Positions 7,888 to 17,200 of a stretch of DNA of 64,000 nucleotides are shown one piece after another. Below the pieces are notes generated by a model, which saw only the letters and a list, made by a program, of their open reading frames with translations, ran no database searches and had not been told where the DNA came from. The stretch spans positions 718,853-782,852 of the forward strand of contig MKVW01000009.1 in the NCBI GenBank assembly GCA_001898965.1, in the 5' to 3' direction. The translations under genes were made by a program, and so were the position numbers. The stretch is from Rhizobiales bacterium 62-17 (GTDB lineage Bacteria > Pseudomonadota > Alphaproteobacteria > Rhizobiales > Beijerinckiaceae). The first letter of the stretch is position 1, and every line of letters starts with the position of its first letter.

Positions 7888-8048
7888 TGCGCTGTGATGA
7901 AGCTGTTTTCAGCGCTCGCTCAGGAGTTTCGAAACCAGCCGGTTTATGCAAGTATGAGGTCGTTTTCCGATCAATTGTGTCAATTTAAGTCTGTCGCCGT
8001 CGCGTTTCTCCACATCGGGAAATAGCTTCGTGCCATTTGGTAGGCGAG

Positions 8049-10928
8049 ATGTTCGGTCGCGAGAGTTCCGCTCCATCTTTGCAGCATGAGATGATCGGCG
8101 GCGAGGAGCCGGCCGCATCCAGCGGCGCTGCAAAGGCGCGCCCGCTCACCATCCGCATGCTGCTCGTTCTGCTGATCGCCGCGGTCCTGCTGCCACTGCT
8201 GGCCTTGAGCCTCTATCTCGCCGATCGTTATGCCAGCGCCGAGCGCCGGGTGATTGAGGCCCGGCGGTTTGACGTGGTTGAAAGTATCACCGAGATATTG
8301 CATCGCGATATCGAGAAGATCGCCCATACGCTGCGCACGGTGGCGACGAGCGACAGTCTGCGTTCGCCCGATCTCACCGCTTTCCGCAATCAGGTCGGCG
8401 CGGCCGCGCGTTTGGCGGCGATCGATGTCGTCATTCTGTCCGATCAGAACGGCAGGCCGCTGTTCGTGCAGGCGCCCACCGGCGGCCCGGCGCCGCCGAC
8501 GGCGTTTCGCCCCAGCGATATTCCAGCCGGACAGGATCTTTCCGTGTCAGGCTTTCTGCGTGGCGCCAACAATGAGCCGGAATTCACGCTGAGCGTGCCG
8601 ACCACCTGCGCCGGTGGCGTGCCCTGCGTGCTCAGCGCGGTACTGTTGCTCAAGCGCTATGACCGGCTGTTCACGGAAGCCAATGTGCCAAGCGAATGGA
8701 CCGCTGGTTTGCTCGACCGCAATGGCATCATGCTGGCACGCAGCCGCGATGCGAACGCATTTATCGGTCGCGCGGCGCGTCCTGAAACCCAGGCCGCCAT
8801 CCAGCGGCCGGAAAGAGGCGGCGTTTTCGAAGGCGTCAATTTCGACAACATCACCGTTTCCAATATCTATCGCAAATCGGATTTGACCGGATGGGCGACG
8901 ATCATCGCCATCCCCAAAACGGTGATCAATGCGCCGCTGACCCGCATCTTCATGCTGATGGCCATCGCCAGCGTCGTCCTCGTTGGACTGGCGCTGCTTC
9001 TGGCCTCCTTGCTGGCGCGCCGCATCTCTCTGTCGTTGCGTCGTTTGAGTGGCGCGGCGGTGGCCCTGGTGGACGGTGGGGCACCGCAGATCGAAAACCC
9101 CGGCATTCGCGAACTGTCGGAAGTGCAGCGCGCCTTTGAATATGCCGGCCAGATTGCCGAGGAACATCGCGAGAGCCAGAACCGGCTGCGGTCCCATGAA
9201 TTGTTTTTCCGCCTGCTGATCGATTCGGCGGCGGAGGGTATTTTCAGCATCGATCAAAGCGGCACGATCACCATCTGCAACGCGGCTTTTGTGAAACTCA
9301 CCGGCGCCGTGGATGAAACGCAAGTCGTCGGCAGGCCGCTCTTGGAGGTGATCCATCACGCCCGCTCCGAAGGGACGTTCTACACGAATGTCGACGATCC
9401 CATCCTGTCGGCGGCGCGCAATGGCTTCAATCGCCATGCCGAAAAGGAATTCTTCTTCCGCAGCGACGGTCAATCCTTTCCGGTCGAATATTGGGTTCGT
9501 CCGATCTATCATGACGATCAGTTGCACGGCGTCGTTTGTACTGTCGTCGACATCACGTCGCGCCTGCGCGCAGAAGCGGTGAATGCCCATCTTGCCGCGA
9601 TCGTCACCTCGTCCGCCGATGCGATCAAAAGTATCTCGCTCGAAGGCGATGTGATTTCCTGGAATGATGGGGCCGAACGCCTGTTCGGCTACAAAGCCAA
9701 TGAGATCGTCGGCCAGTCGCTCGGCATTTTGATTCCCGACTCGCGGCGGCATGAATTGCAGGAGAAGATTTCCGCGGTCGCGCGAGGCGAGAACTTTCGC
9801 CGCGAAACCGTGCGCCGCCGCAAGGATGGAAGCCTCATCGACGTGCATATCGAAGCGGCGCCGATCCTCGACGCGCAGGGCAATATCGTCGGCGTTTCGA
9901 CCATCGCCCGCGACATCACCCAGCGTAAACGCATCGAGGTGGAATTGCGCAGCCGCGAGGCGCAGTTTCGCAGCGTCTTCAACAATTCCGCCGTCGGCAT
10001 GGCTCGCTCCGGTCTCGATGGCCGTTGGTTGATGGTCAATGCGCGGATGTCGGAAATCACCGGCTTCAGCACGGCTGAATTGCTGCGCCGCCGGGCCGTC
10101 GATCTGACTTTCGCCGATGATCTTTATTCCGACGAAAGCCAGATGCAGGACCTGCTTGACGGCAAGATTTCGTCCTTCGCGCTCGACAAGCGTTTCATCC
10201 GCAAGGATGGCTCCACCATCTGGGTCGGCATCACCGTCTCGCTGGAACGCGACAATGCCGGTCATCCCTTGTACTTTCTGCATGTGGTGCGCGACATCAG
10301 CGCCCATCGCGAGGCGGAACAGCATCAGTTCTTCCTGATGCGGGAATTGTCGCATCGCTCGAAAAATCTTCTCGCCGTCATTCAAGCGATGGCACGCCAG
10401 ACGGCGCGCGCCTCCAATAACGACATCGACGTTTTTCTCGATCGCTTCTCCCAGCGCCTGCAAGGCCTGGCGACCTCGCATGATCTGCTCGTGCATCAGA
10501 ACTGGCGGCACGTTCTGCTGGTCGATCTGGTGCGCCAGCAGCTCGCCCCCTTCGTCGATATCGATAGCGACCGCCTGGAGGTGGGTGGGCCGATGGTGGC
10601 GGTGATCCCGGAGGCGGCGCAGGCTTTAGGCTTGGCCTTGCACGAACTGGCGACCAATGCGGCCAAGCACGGCTCGCTGTCGGCGGCCGGCGGCCGGGTG
10701 GCCGTGACCTGGGATTTCGTCACGGTCGAGGGGCAGCAGCGGCTGCGGTTCGAATGGGTGGAAATGGGCGGGCCCAAGGTGAGGCCGCCGACCGGCCAGG
10801 GTTTCGGTCACGTCGTCATCACGCGCATGGCCGGGCGTTCGCTCGATGGGCAAGTGGAGACCGATTTCGCTCCGGGTGGTTTGCGCTGGGCGATCTCCAT
10901 TCCGATGTCCAATCTGGTGCTGTCCTGA
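8049..10928 (+). CDS. HWE-family sensor histidine kinase with periplasmic sensor and three PAS domains
   Basis: About 959 residues from ATG 8049; a TTG at 8037 and ATG at 8091 are alternatives. Membrane helices near residues 36-57 and 300-323 flank a periplasmic Cache-like sensor of about 240 residues, then a HAMP-like linker. Three PAS domains follow (FRLLIDSAAEGIFSID near 393, HLAAIVTSSADAI near 517, FRSVFNNSAVGMA near 645). The kinase core has MRELSHRSKNLLAVIQAMAR with phospho-His near 769, HELATNAAKHGSLS as N box, and WVE in FEWVEMGG. These last features define the HWE family, which supplies PhyR kinases. There is no fused or adjacent dedicated response regulator, and phyR is 2 kb away, so PhyR is the likely target by inference. 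Confidence 0.88.
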   Translation: MFGRESSAPSLQHEMIGGEEPAASSGAAKARPLTIRMLLVLLIAAVLLPLLALSLYLADRYASAERRVIEARRFDVVESITEILHRDIEKIAHTLRTVATSDSLRSPDLTAFRNQVGAAARLAAIDVVILSDQNGRPLFVQAPTGGPAPPTAFRPSDIPAGQDLSVSGFLRGANNEPEFTLSVPTTCAGGVPCVLSAVLLLKRYDRLFTEANVPSEWTAGLLDRNGIMLARSRDANAFIGRAARPETQAAIQRPERGGVFEGVNFDNITVSNIYRKSDLTGWATIIAIPKTVINAPLTRIFMLMAIASVVLVGLALLLASLLARRISLSLRRLSGAAVALVDGGAPQIENPGIRELSEVQRAFEYAGQIAEEHRESQNRLRSHELFFRLLIDSAAEGIFSIDQSGTITICNAAFVKLTGAVDETQVVGRPLLEVIHHARSEGTFYTNVDDPILSAARNGFNRHAEKEFFFRSDGQSFPVEYWVRPIYHDDQLHGVVCTVVDITSRLRAEAVNAHLAAIVTSSADAIKSISLEGDVISWNDGAERLFGYKANEIVGQSLGILIPDSRRHELQEKISAVARGENFRRETVRRRKDGSLIDVHIEAAPILDAQGNIVGVSTIARDITQRKRIEVELRSREAQFRSVFNNSAVGMARSGLDGRWLMVNARMSEITGFSTAELLRRRAVDLTFADDLYSDESQMQDLLDGKISSFALDKRFIRKDGSTIWVGITVSLERDNAGHPLYFLHVVRDISAHREAEQHQFFLMRELSHRSKNLLAVIQAMARQTARASNNDIDVFLDRFSQRLQGLATSHDLLVHQNWRHVLLVDLVRQQLAPFVDIDSDRLEVGGPMVAVIPEAAQALGLALHELATNAAKHGSLSAAGGRVAVTWDFVTVEGQQRLRFEWVEMGGPKVRPPTGQGFGHVVITRMAGRSLDGQVETDFAPGGLRWAISIPMSNLVLS

Positions 10929-10946
10929 CTTGACTATTTGGACCTG

Positions 10947-10971
10947 GGAACGATCGGCGGGGCGCCGCGTT
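10947..10971 (+). promoter_or_regulatory. EcfG-dependent promoter of the transglutaminase-like gene
   Basis: GGAAC at 10947-10951, 16-base spacer, CGTT at 10968-10971, 48 bases before ATG 11020. It lies just after the kinase stop codon, so the gene has its own promoter. Confidence 0.78.
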
Positions 10972-11019
10972 GAATCGGTAAGAACGCCCACCCTATTTGA
11001 TCAACCGTCAGGTTCGCCC

Positions 11020-11916
11020 ATGCTCATTCGCGCTGGTTTCGATATTGCGATCGGCTGCGCGCAGCCGACACCACTGGTCCTGCTTCTCAACATCCATCCG
11101 TTCCGCGCCAAGGATGTGCGGACGTCGACAGGATTGCGCGTCACCTCAGGCGTCGTCACCGCCGAACATATCGATATGTTCGGCAACCGGGTGCATCGTG
11201 TGATGGCGCAGCCTGGCACCGTACGCCTGACGAGCGATGCCCTGGTGCGCGACACCGGACTGCCCGATTTCGCCAATCGGTCGGCGCGCGAAACGCCGGT
11301 CGCCGATTTGCCCGCCGACGTTCTCGTCTATCTGCTCGGCAGTCGCTATTGCGAGACGGATCAATTGAATGCCGCGGCCTGGGAACTTTTCGGCAATGCG
11401 CCGACGGGTTATGCGCGGGTCCAGGCGATCTGCGATTTCGTCCATAACCATATTCGGTTCGACTATGCCTGCGCGCGCGCGACACGCACCGCCCTGGAGG
11501 CGTTCAACGAACGGCAGGGCGTGTGTCGGGATTTCGCCCATCTCGCCATTGCCTTTTGCCGCAGCATGAACATTCCGGCCCGCTATTGCACCGGCTATCT
11601 CGGCGACATCGGCGTGCCCCAGGATCCAGCACCGATGGATTTCAGCGCCTGGTTCGAAGTGTGGCTCGAGGGTCGCTGGTATGTCTTCGACGCACGACAC
11701 AACGAACCCCGGATCGGCCGTATCGTCATGGCGCGCGGGCGGGATGCCGCCGACGTGGCGATGATCAGCAGTTTCGGGCCGCACGACCTGGTCCATTTCC
11801 AGGTCTGGACGGACGAGGTCGCCGAGACGGAGGCCGTTCCCCGGCTGTCTGTGCGCCGCCCGGTGCCGGTGCAGATCCCCGCGCCTGTCGCAGGCCCCAC
11901 AGCGATGGCTGGATAA
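11020..11916 (+). CDS. Transglutaminase-like cysteine protease family protein
   Basis: 298 residues from ATG 11020. The N-terminal part (residues 1-90) resembles the bacterial transglutaminase-like N-terminal domain. The core contains the catalytic Cys in ERQGVCRDFAHLAIAFCR near residue 168, the catalytic His in WYVFDARHN near 226, and the Asp in ARHNEPRIGRIVMARGRDAAD that follows. The triad looks intact. Such proteins cleave or crosslink amide bonds; bacterial substrates are mostly unknown. There is no signal peptide, so it is probably cytoplasmic. An exact EcfG promoter just upstream suggests stress induction. Function beyond the fold is not known. Confidence 0.82.
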   Translation: MLIRAGFDIAIGCAQPTPLVLLLNIHPFRAKDVRTSTGLRVTSGVVTAEHIDMFGNRVHRVMAQPGTVRLTSDALVRDTGLPDFANRSARETPVADLPADVLVYLLGSRYCETDQLNAAAWELFGNAPTGYARVQAICDFVHNHIRFDYACARATRTALEAFNERQGVCRDFAHLAIAFCRSMNIPARYCTGYLGDIGVPQDPAPMDFSAWFEVWLEGRWYVFDARHNEPRIGRIVMARGRDAADVAMISSFGPHDLVHFQVWTDEVAETEAVPRLSVRRPVPVQIPAPVAGPTAMAG

Positions 11917-11941
11917 TTCCACGAATCCAAGTGTTTACCGC

Positions 11942-11966
11942 AGCCGACAGGTTTCGACCTGTCGGC
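11942..11966 (+). terminator. Hairpin after the transglutaminase-like gene
   Basis: AGCCGACAGG and CCTGTCGGCT form a perfect stem around TTTCGA-type loop bases, followed by TGCTTG. The T-run is weak, so it may be a weak terminator or processed end. Confidence 0.5.
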
Positions 11967-12003
11967 TTGCTTGACTCTGGCGCGAAACGGAGTCGTTTAT
12001 ACG

Positions 12004-12018
12004 GAACAAAACAGGAAC
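12004..12018 (+). promoter_or_regulatory. LexA (SOS) box of the imuA-imuB-dnaE2 operon
   Basis: GAAC at 12004-12007 and GAAC at 12015-12018 are separated by exactly 7 bases. This is the direct-repeat GTTC-N7-GTTC box of alphaproteobacterial LexA read on the other strand. It abuts ATG 12019 of imuA, so LexA binding would block initiation of the cassette. Confidence 0.85.
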
Positions 12019-12828
12019 ATGAAGATGGCCCGCGAAAGCCTTCAGGCGCTGCGGCGTGACCTAGCCGCTTTGGAACGGACGGGTGCGCCGCAGGCCGCCG
12101 CGATCTTTTCTCTCGGTTTGCCCGACGTCGATACGGTGCTCGGCGGCGGTCTGGCGCGGGGCGCCCTGCACGAGGTCTATGCGGACAGCTTGCGCGACGT
12201 GGTGTCCGCCGCGGGGTTCGCGGCGGCTCTGGCGATCCGGGCGGCAGCGGAGCGCCCGCTGGTCTGGGTGCGCCAGGATTTTGCCGAGACCGAGGCCGGC
12301 AGTCTGAGCCCGGCCGGTCTGGCCGAACTCGGCCTCGATCCGTCACGGATCATCCTGGTGCGGGCGCGCGATGCCTTGGGCGTGCTGCGTGCCAGCGCCG
12401 AGGCTTTGGCCTGCACGGCGCTCGGTGCTGTCCTGATCGAGCCCTGGGGCGAATCCGGCGTGATCGATCTCGTCGCCACCCGCCGTCTGTCCCTGGCCGC
12501 CGCCACCGCCGCCGTGCCGGCGCTGATGTTGCGTCCGGCAGCGACCCCGCTGCCCAGCGCCGCGACGACGCGGTGGTCCGTGCGTGCCTTGCCGTCGCGC
12601 GCTTTGGCGGCCGATGCGCCGGGCCTGCCGGCTTTTCAGTTGAGTTTGTTGCGACACCGCGCCGGCCTCGCCGGCCGGGACTGGCGTGTGGAGTGGAACC
12701 GTGACGCAGGATGTTTCTCGATCAGACAGCGTCAAATCAGAGATAGCCAGACGCTATCTCGCCCTCTGGGCGCCCTTTCTGTCGACCGACCGGCTGCGGA
12801 CGCGGACGCATGGCGCAAAAGCGCCTGA
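12019..12828 (+). CDS. imuA: ImuA, SOS mutagenesis accessory protein
   Basis: 269 residues from ATG 12019 (ATG 12025 is also possible; an upstream TTG-type frame would place the LexA box inside the gene). ImuA is a RecA/SulA-like protein acting with ImuB and DnaE2 in damage-induced translesion synthesis. Recognisable are FSLGLPDVDTVLGGGLARGALHE near residue 35 and LVWVRQDFAETEAGSLSPAG near residue 85. A canonical Walker A lysine is not evident, as in other ImuA proteins. imuB overlaps its 3' end by 128 bases and dnaE2 follows, the classic cassette order. A LexA box lies directly upstream. Confidence 0.9.
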   Translation: MKMARESLQALRRDLAALERTGAPQAAAIFSLGLPDVDTVLGGGLARGALHEVYADSLRDVVSAAGFAAALAIRAAAERPLVWVRQDFAETEAGSLSPAGLAELGLDPSRIILVRARDALGVLRASAEALACTALGAVLIEPWGESGVIDLVATRRLSLAAATAAVPALMLRPAATPLPSAATTRWSVRALPSRALAADAPGLPAFQLSLLRHRAGLAGRDWRVEWNRDAGCFSIRQRQIRDSQTLSRPLGALSVDRPAADADAWRKSA

Positions 12829-14284
12829 GATCCCACAAGCGCCTCTCGCTGTCATCGACAAGCAGAAGGGCGCTCTGCGTCTTGTCGCGGTCGATCAGCG
12901 CGCCTTCGCGCTGGGGTTGGCGCCGGGCCTGATGCTGGCCGATGCGCGTGCCCGCGTGCCGGACCTGCGCGTCACGCCGCTCGATGTGGCGGCCGATGCG
13001 GCCTGTCTCGAACGGCTGGCCGATTTCTGCGATCGCTGGACGCCACTGGTGGCGCTCGATGCGCCGCATGGCTTGATGCTGGATATTTCCGGCTGCGCCC
13101 ATCTCTTCGGCGGCGAAGCGGAACTCGTGAAGGACATTCGCCGCCGCTTCCATCGCAGCGGTCTCGACCTGCGTTTCGCCATCGCCGCCACGCCCGATGC
13201 GGCGCGCGCGCTGGCGCGTTTCGGGCGTGGCGGCATCATCGCGGCGGGTGCCGAGGCTGAGAGCGTCGGCGCTTTGCCCGTCGTCGCTCTTGGTGTCGAT
13301 CCGCAGGTCGTGCATGGCCTATCGCGTGCCGGCTTGAAAACCATCGCCGCTTTGGCCGAGCGTCCGTCGACGCCGCTGGCAGCGCGCTTCGGCGATGATC
13401 TGATCGCCAGGCTCAACCGTGTGCTCGGGCGCGACGACATGCGCATCACGCCGCGTCGCATGCCGCCCGCCTGCATGGCCGAGCGGCCCTTCGCCGATCC
13501 CATCGCCCGCACCGAGGATATCGAAGCGACCTTGGAGCGCCTGATGCAGCGCATCGCCGATCTCCTGCAAGAGCGGGGCGAAGGCGGGCGCCGGTTCGAA
13601 GCCAGCTTCTTTCGCGCCGACGGCGCGGTGCGGATGATCGCGGTCGAAACCGGCCATCCCTCACGCGATCCCAAAACCATCCTGCGGCTTTATCGCGAAC
13701 GCCTCGATGCTCTGGCCGATCCGCTCGATCCAGGCTTCGGTTTCGATCTCATCCGCATCGCCGTGCCGGTGGCCGATCCGCTCGACGCGGCGCAGGTCAG
13801 CCTCGACGGCAAGGTCAATGCCGACAGCGAAGTGGCCGATCTGGTCGACAAGCTTGTCGCGCGTCTGGGCCGCGCGCGCGTGCAGCGTTTCATGCCGCGC
13901 GATACGCACGATCCACGGCGCCGTTCCTTCACCGTGCCTGCGGCCGAGGTGCCGGCCACACGCTGGGATCGGCCGGAGCCGGACGAACCGCCACTGCGGC
14001 CCTTGCATGTATTCACGCCGCCGCAGCCGGTTCTGGTGACGGCGCAAGTGCCCGATGGGCCGCCGGCGCGCTTCGTCTGGCGCCGCGCCGCCCATGAGGT
14101 CGTGCTGGCGGAAGGGCCGGAGCGGATCGCGCCGGAATGGTGGCGACGCGAACAGGCGATGCCGACGCGCGATTACTATCGGGTGGAGGATCGAGACGGC
14201 CGCCGCTTCTGGATTTTCCGCGAAGGCCTCTACGAGCGCGAAACCAGCGAACCGCAATGGTATCTGCACGGGCTGTTCCCATGA
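12701..14284 (+). CDS. imuB: ImuB, Y-family polymerase homologue of the mutasome
   Basis: 527 residues from GTG 12701; GTG 12686 is an alternative. The family start ARRYLALWAPFLSTDRL lies near residue 20. ImuB has the Y-family polymerase fold but lacks the acidic catalytic residues; here the usual VDxDxFF motif is replaced by AVIDKQKGALRLVAVD, consistent with a non-catalytic scaffold. It bridges the beta clamp, ImuA and DnaE2. It overlaps imuA by 128 bases and its stop shares ATGA with the dnaE2 start, so the three products are translationally coupled. Confidence 0.92.
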   Translation: MTQDVSRSDSVKSEIARRYLALWAPFLSTDRLRTRTHGAKAPEIPQAPLAVIDKQKGALRLVAVDQRAFALGLAPGLMLADARARVPDLRVTPLDVAADAACLERLADFCDRWTPLVALDAPHGLMLDISGCAHLFGGEAELVKDIRRRFHRSGLDLRFAIAATPDAARALARFGRGGIIAAGAEAESVGALPVVALGVDPQVVHGLSRAGLKTIAALAERPSTPLAARFGDDLIARLNRVLGRDDMRITPRRMPPACMAERPFADPIARTEDIEATLERLMQRIADLLQERGEGGRRFEASFFRADGAVRMIAVETGHPSRDPKTILRLYRERLDALADPLDPGFGFDLIRIAVPVADPLDAAQVSLDGKVNADSEVADLVDKLVARLGRARVQRFMPRDTHDPRRRSFTVPAAEVPATRWDRPEPDEPPLRPLHVFTPPQPVLVTAQVPDGPPARFVWRRAAHEVVLAEGPERIAPEWWRREQAMPTRDYYRVEDRDGRRFWIFREGLYERETSEPQWYLHGLFP

Positions 14285-17200
14285 CGCGCTATGCGGACTT
14301 CGCCACGGCGAGCAATTTCTCCTTCCTGCGCGGTGCCTCCCATGCGCGCGATCTGGTGGCGCAGGCCCTGGGCCTGGGCCATGCCGGCATCGGCATCGCC
14401 GACCGCAATACGGTGGCGGGCGTGGTGCGCGCCTATGCGGCGCTCAATCAATTGCGCGGCGCCGGCGCCATCGCCGCGACGCCCGAACGGGAGGGCTCCG
14501 GGCCCGGCGAATATGTGTTGATCGAACATCCCGCGCCCATCGTTCTCAAGACGGAAGAGATTCAAAAGCTGGCGAAAGCGTTCAAGCTCGTGGTCGGCGC
14601 GCGCCTCGCCTTCATGGACGGCACGCCGGATATTCTCGTCTATCCCGAAGACCGCGCCGGTTGGGGCCGTCTCTGCCGCCTGCTGACGCAAGGCAATCGG
14701 CGCGCCAAGAAAGGCGAATGTCATCTGACATTAGATGATCTCCTCGTCGAGACGTCGCATCTGCTTCTCGTGGTGATGCCGGAGCGTCGGCTTGATGGCC
14801 TCGCGGAGGTGTTGGCACGTTTGGATGAAGCCGCCCCTGGCGCGGTCTGGCTCGGCGCCACCATGCATCGGCGCGGCGACGATCGACGCCGGCTGAGCCG
14901 GCTGATGGATATTGCACGTCAGACACGTCTGCCGCTGCTCGCCACCAATGACGTTCTCTATCATGCGCCGGAACAGCGCGATCTGCAGGATGTGATGACC
15001 TGCATCCGCGAAGGCGAGACCCTGGAAAGCATCGGTCGCCGGCTCGACGTCAACGCCGAGCGTCATCTGAAAGAGCCCAAGGAAATGGCGCGCCTGTTCA
15101 AGGACGCGCCGGAGGCGATCGAGGAGACGGGAAATTTCCTCGATCGGATTTCGTTCTCGCTCGATCAGCTACGATACGAATATCCCGACGAGCCGATCCC
15201 GCCGGGATGGTCGCCGCAGGATTGGCTGGAAGAATTGGTGCGCAAGCACGGCATGATCCGCTATCCGGATGGCGTGCCGCAGAAGGTGCAGGACCAGGTA
15301 GATGAAGAACTTGCCCTGATCCGGGAGCTTAATTACGCACGTTACTTTCTCACCATCCACGATATCGTCCGCTTTGCGAATGATAGAGGCATTCTCTGCC
15401 AGGGTCGTGGCTCGGCCGCCAATTCAGCGGTTTGTTTTATTCTTGGCATCACCGCTGTTGATCCGAACGAGCACAAGCTGCTGTTCGCCCGCTTCCTTTC
15501 GAAAGAACGGAGCGAGCCACCGGATATCGATGTCGATTTCGAACATGAGCGGCGCGAGGAAGTCATCCAATATGTCTATGGGAAATACGGTCGCGATCGC
15601 GCTGGCATTGCCGCGACAGTAATCAGCTATCGCTCACGTAGCGCCATTCGCGACGTCGGCAAAGCCTTGGGGTTGACAGAGGATGTGACGGCGAAACTGT
15701 CTTCCACCGTCTGGGGCAGCTGGGGCGGGCCGATCCGGGATAGCCAGATCAAGGAAGCAGGCCTTGATCCGTCAAATCCGCTGATCCGTCGTGCCGTCGA
15801 TCTCGCCATTCGCCTGCTGACCTTCCCTCGTCATCTGTCGCAGCACGTCGGCGGCTTCGTCATGGCGCGCGGTCGCCTCGATGAAATGGTGCCGATCGGC
15901 AATGCGGCGATGGATGACCGTACTTTCATTGAATGGGATAAGGACGATATCGACGAGCTCAACCTGATGAAGGTCGATGTCCTGGCGCTTGGCATGCTCA
16001 CCTGCATTCGTAAAGCGTTCGGCCTGATGCGCGAGCATTACGGCTATGACACGACGCTCGCCGATGTACCGCAAAAGCAGGGCGATGTTTACGACATGCT
16101 GTGCCGGGGCGAGTCTCTCGGTGTGTTCCAGGTCGAAAGTCGCGCGCAGATGAACATGTTGCCGCGCCTGAAGCCGCGCATATTCTACGATTTGGTCATT
16201 CAAGTCGCGATTGTGCGCCCTGGCCCGATCCAGGGCGATATGGTTCATCCTTATCTGCGGCGGCGAAACAAGATCGAGCCCGTTATTTTTCCGTCGCCCA
16301 AACATCCCTATGATCCGAACGAACTTCACAACGTTCTCGGTCGCACCGAGGGGGTTCCATTATTTCAGGAACAGGCCATGGATCTCGCCATGGTTGCTGC
16401 CGAATTCACGCCGGATGAGGCCAATGGCTTGCGCAAAGCCATGGCCACTTTCCGTCATAACGGCACCATTCATAAATTCGAGACCCTGCTCGTCGGCCGC
16501 ATGATCAAGCGTGGCTACGATCCCGATTTCGCCCAACGCTGTTTCAATCAGATCAAGGGCTTTGGCGAATATGGCTTTCCTGAAAGCCATGCCGCGTCTT
16601 TCGCCAAACTCGTCTATGTCTCGTCCTTCATCAAATGCCGTTATCCGGCGGCTTTCGCCTGCGCGCTCCTCAATGCGCAGCCCATGGGTTTCTATGCGCC
16701 CGCGCAGATCATCGGCGATGCCCGCAAGAACAAGGTCGAAGTGCGCGAAGTCGATGTCAATCACAGCGCCTGGGACAACACGCTGGAAGGCTCCGGCACT
16801 CCGGCTCTGCGCATCGGCTTTCGCCAGATCAGCGGCATGAGTGAGGAGCAGGCCCAGCGCATCACCTATAATCGTCAAAAGCCCTTCACCTCGATCGAGG
16901 AATTCGCTGTACGCACGGCTTTGCCGAACAGTGTTTTGCGCTGTCTCGCTGATGCCGATGCGTTCCGCTCCATGGGGCTGGATCGGCGCGCGGCACTTTG
17001 GGCTGTGCGGCGTCTGCCCGATGATGTGCCGCTGCCTCTATTCCTCGCCGCCGATGCACGTGAGCTGGGCCGAGATGCAGAGGCGCATCTGCCGCAGATG
17101 CGTTTGGGCGAGCATATCGCCGCCGACTATCAGACGATTCACCTGTCCTTGAAGGGGCATCCGATGCAGATCCTGCGCGACACTTTCGAGCGCGAACGGG

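Noticed and set aside
8547-10511. A 654-codon open frame antisense to the sensor kinase
   Set aside because: It mirrors the codon bias of the GC-rich kinase gene, has no recognisable motif and no ribosome-binding site; the plus-strand product is a complete kinase.
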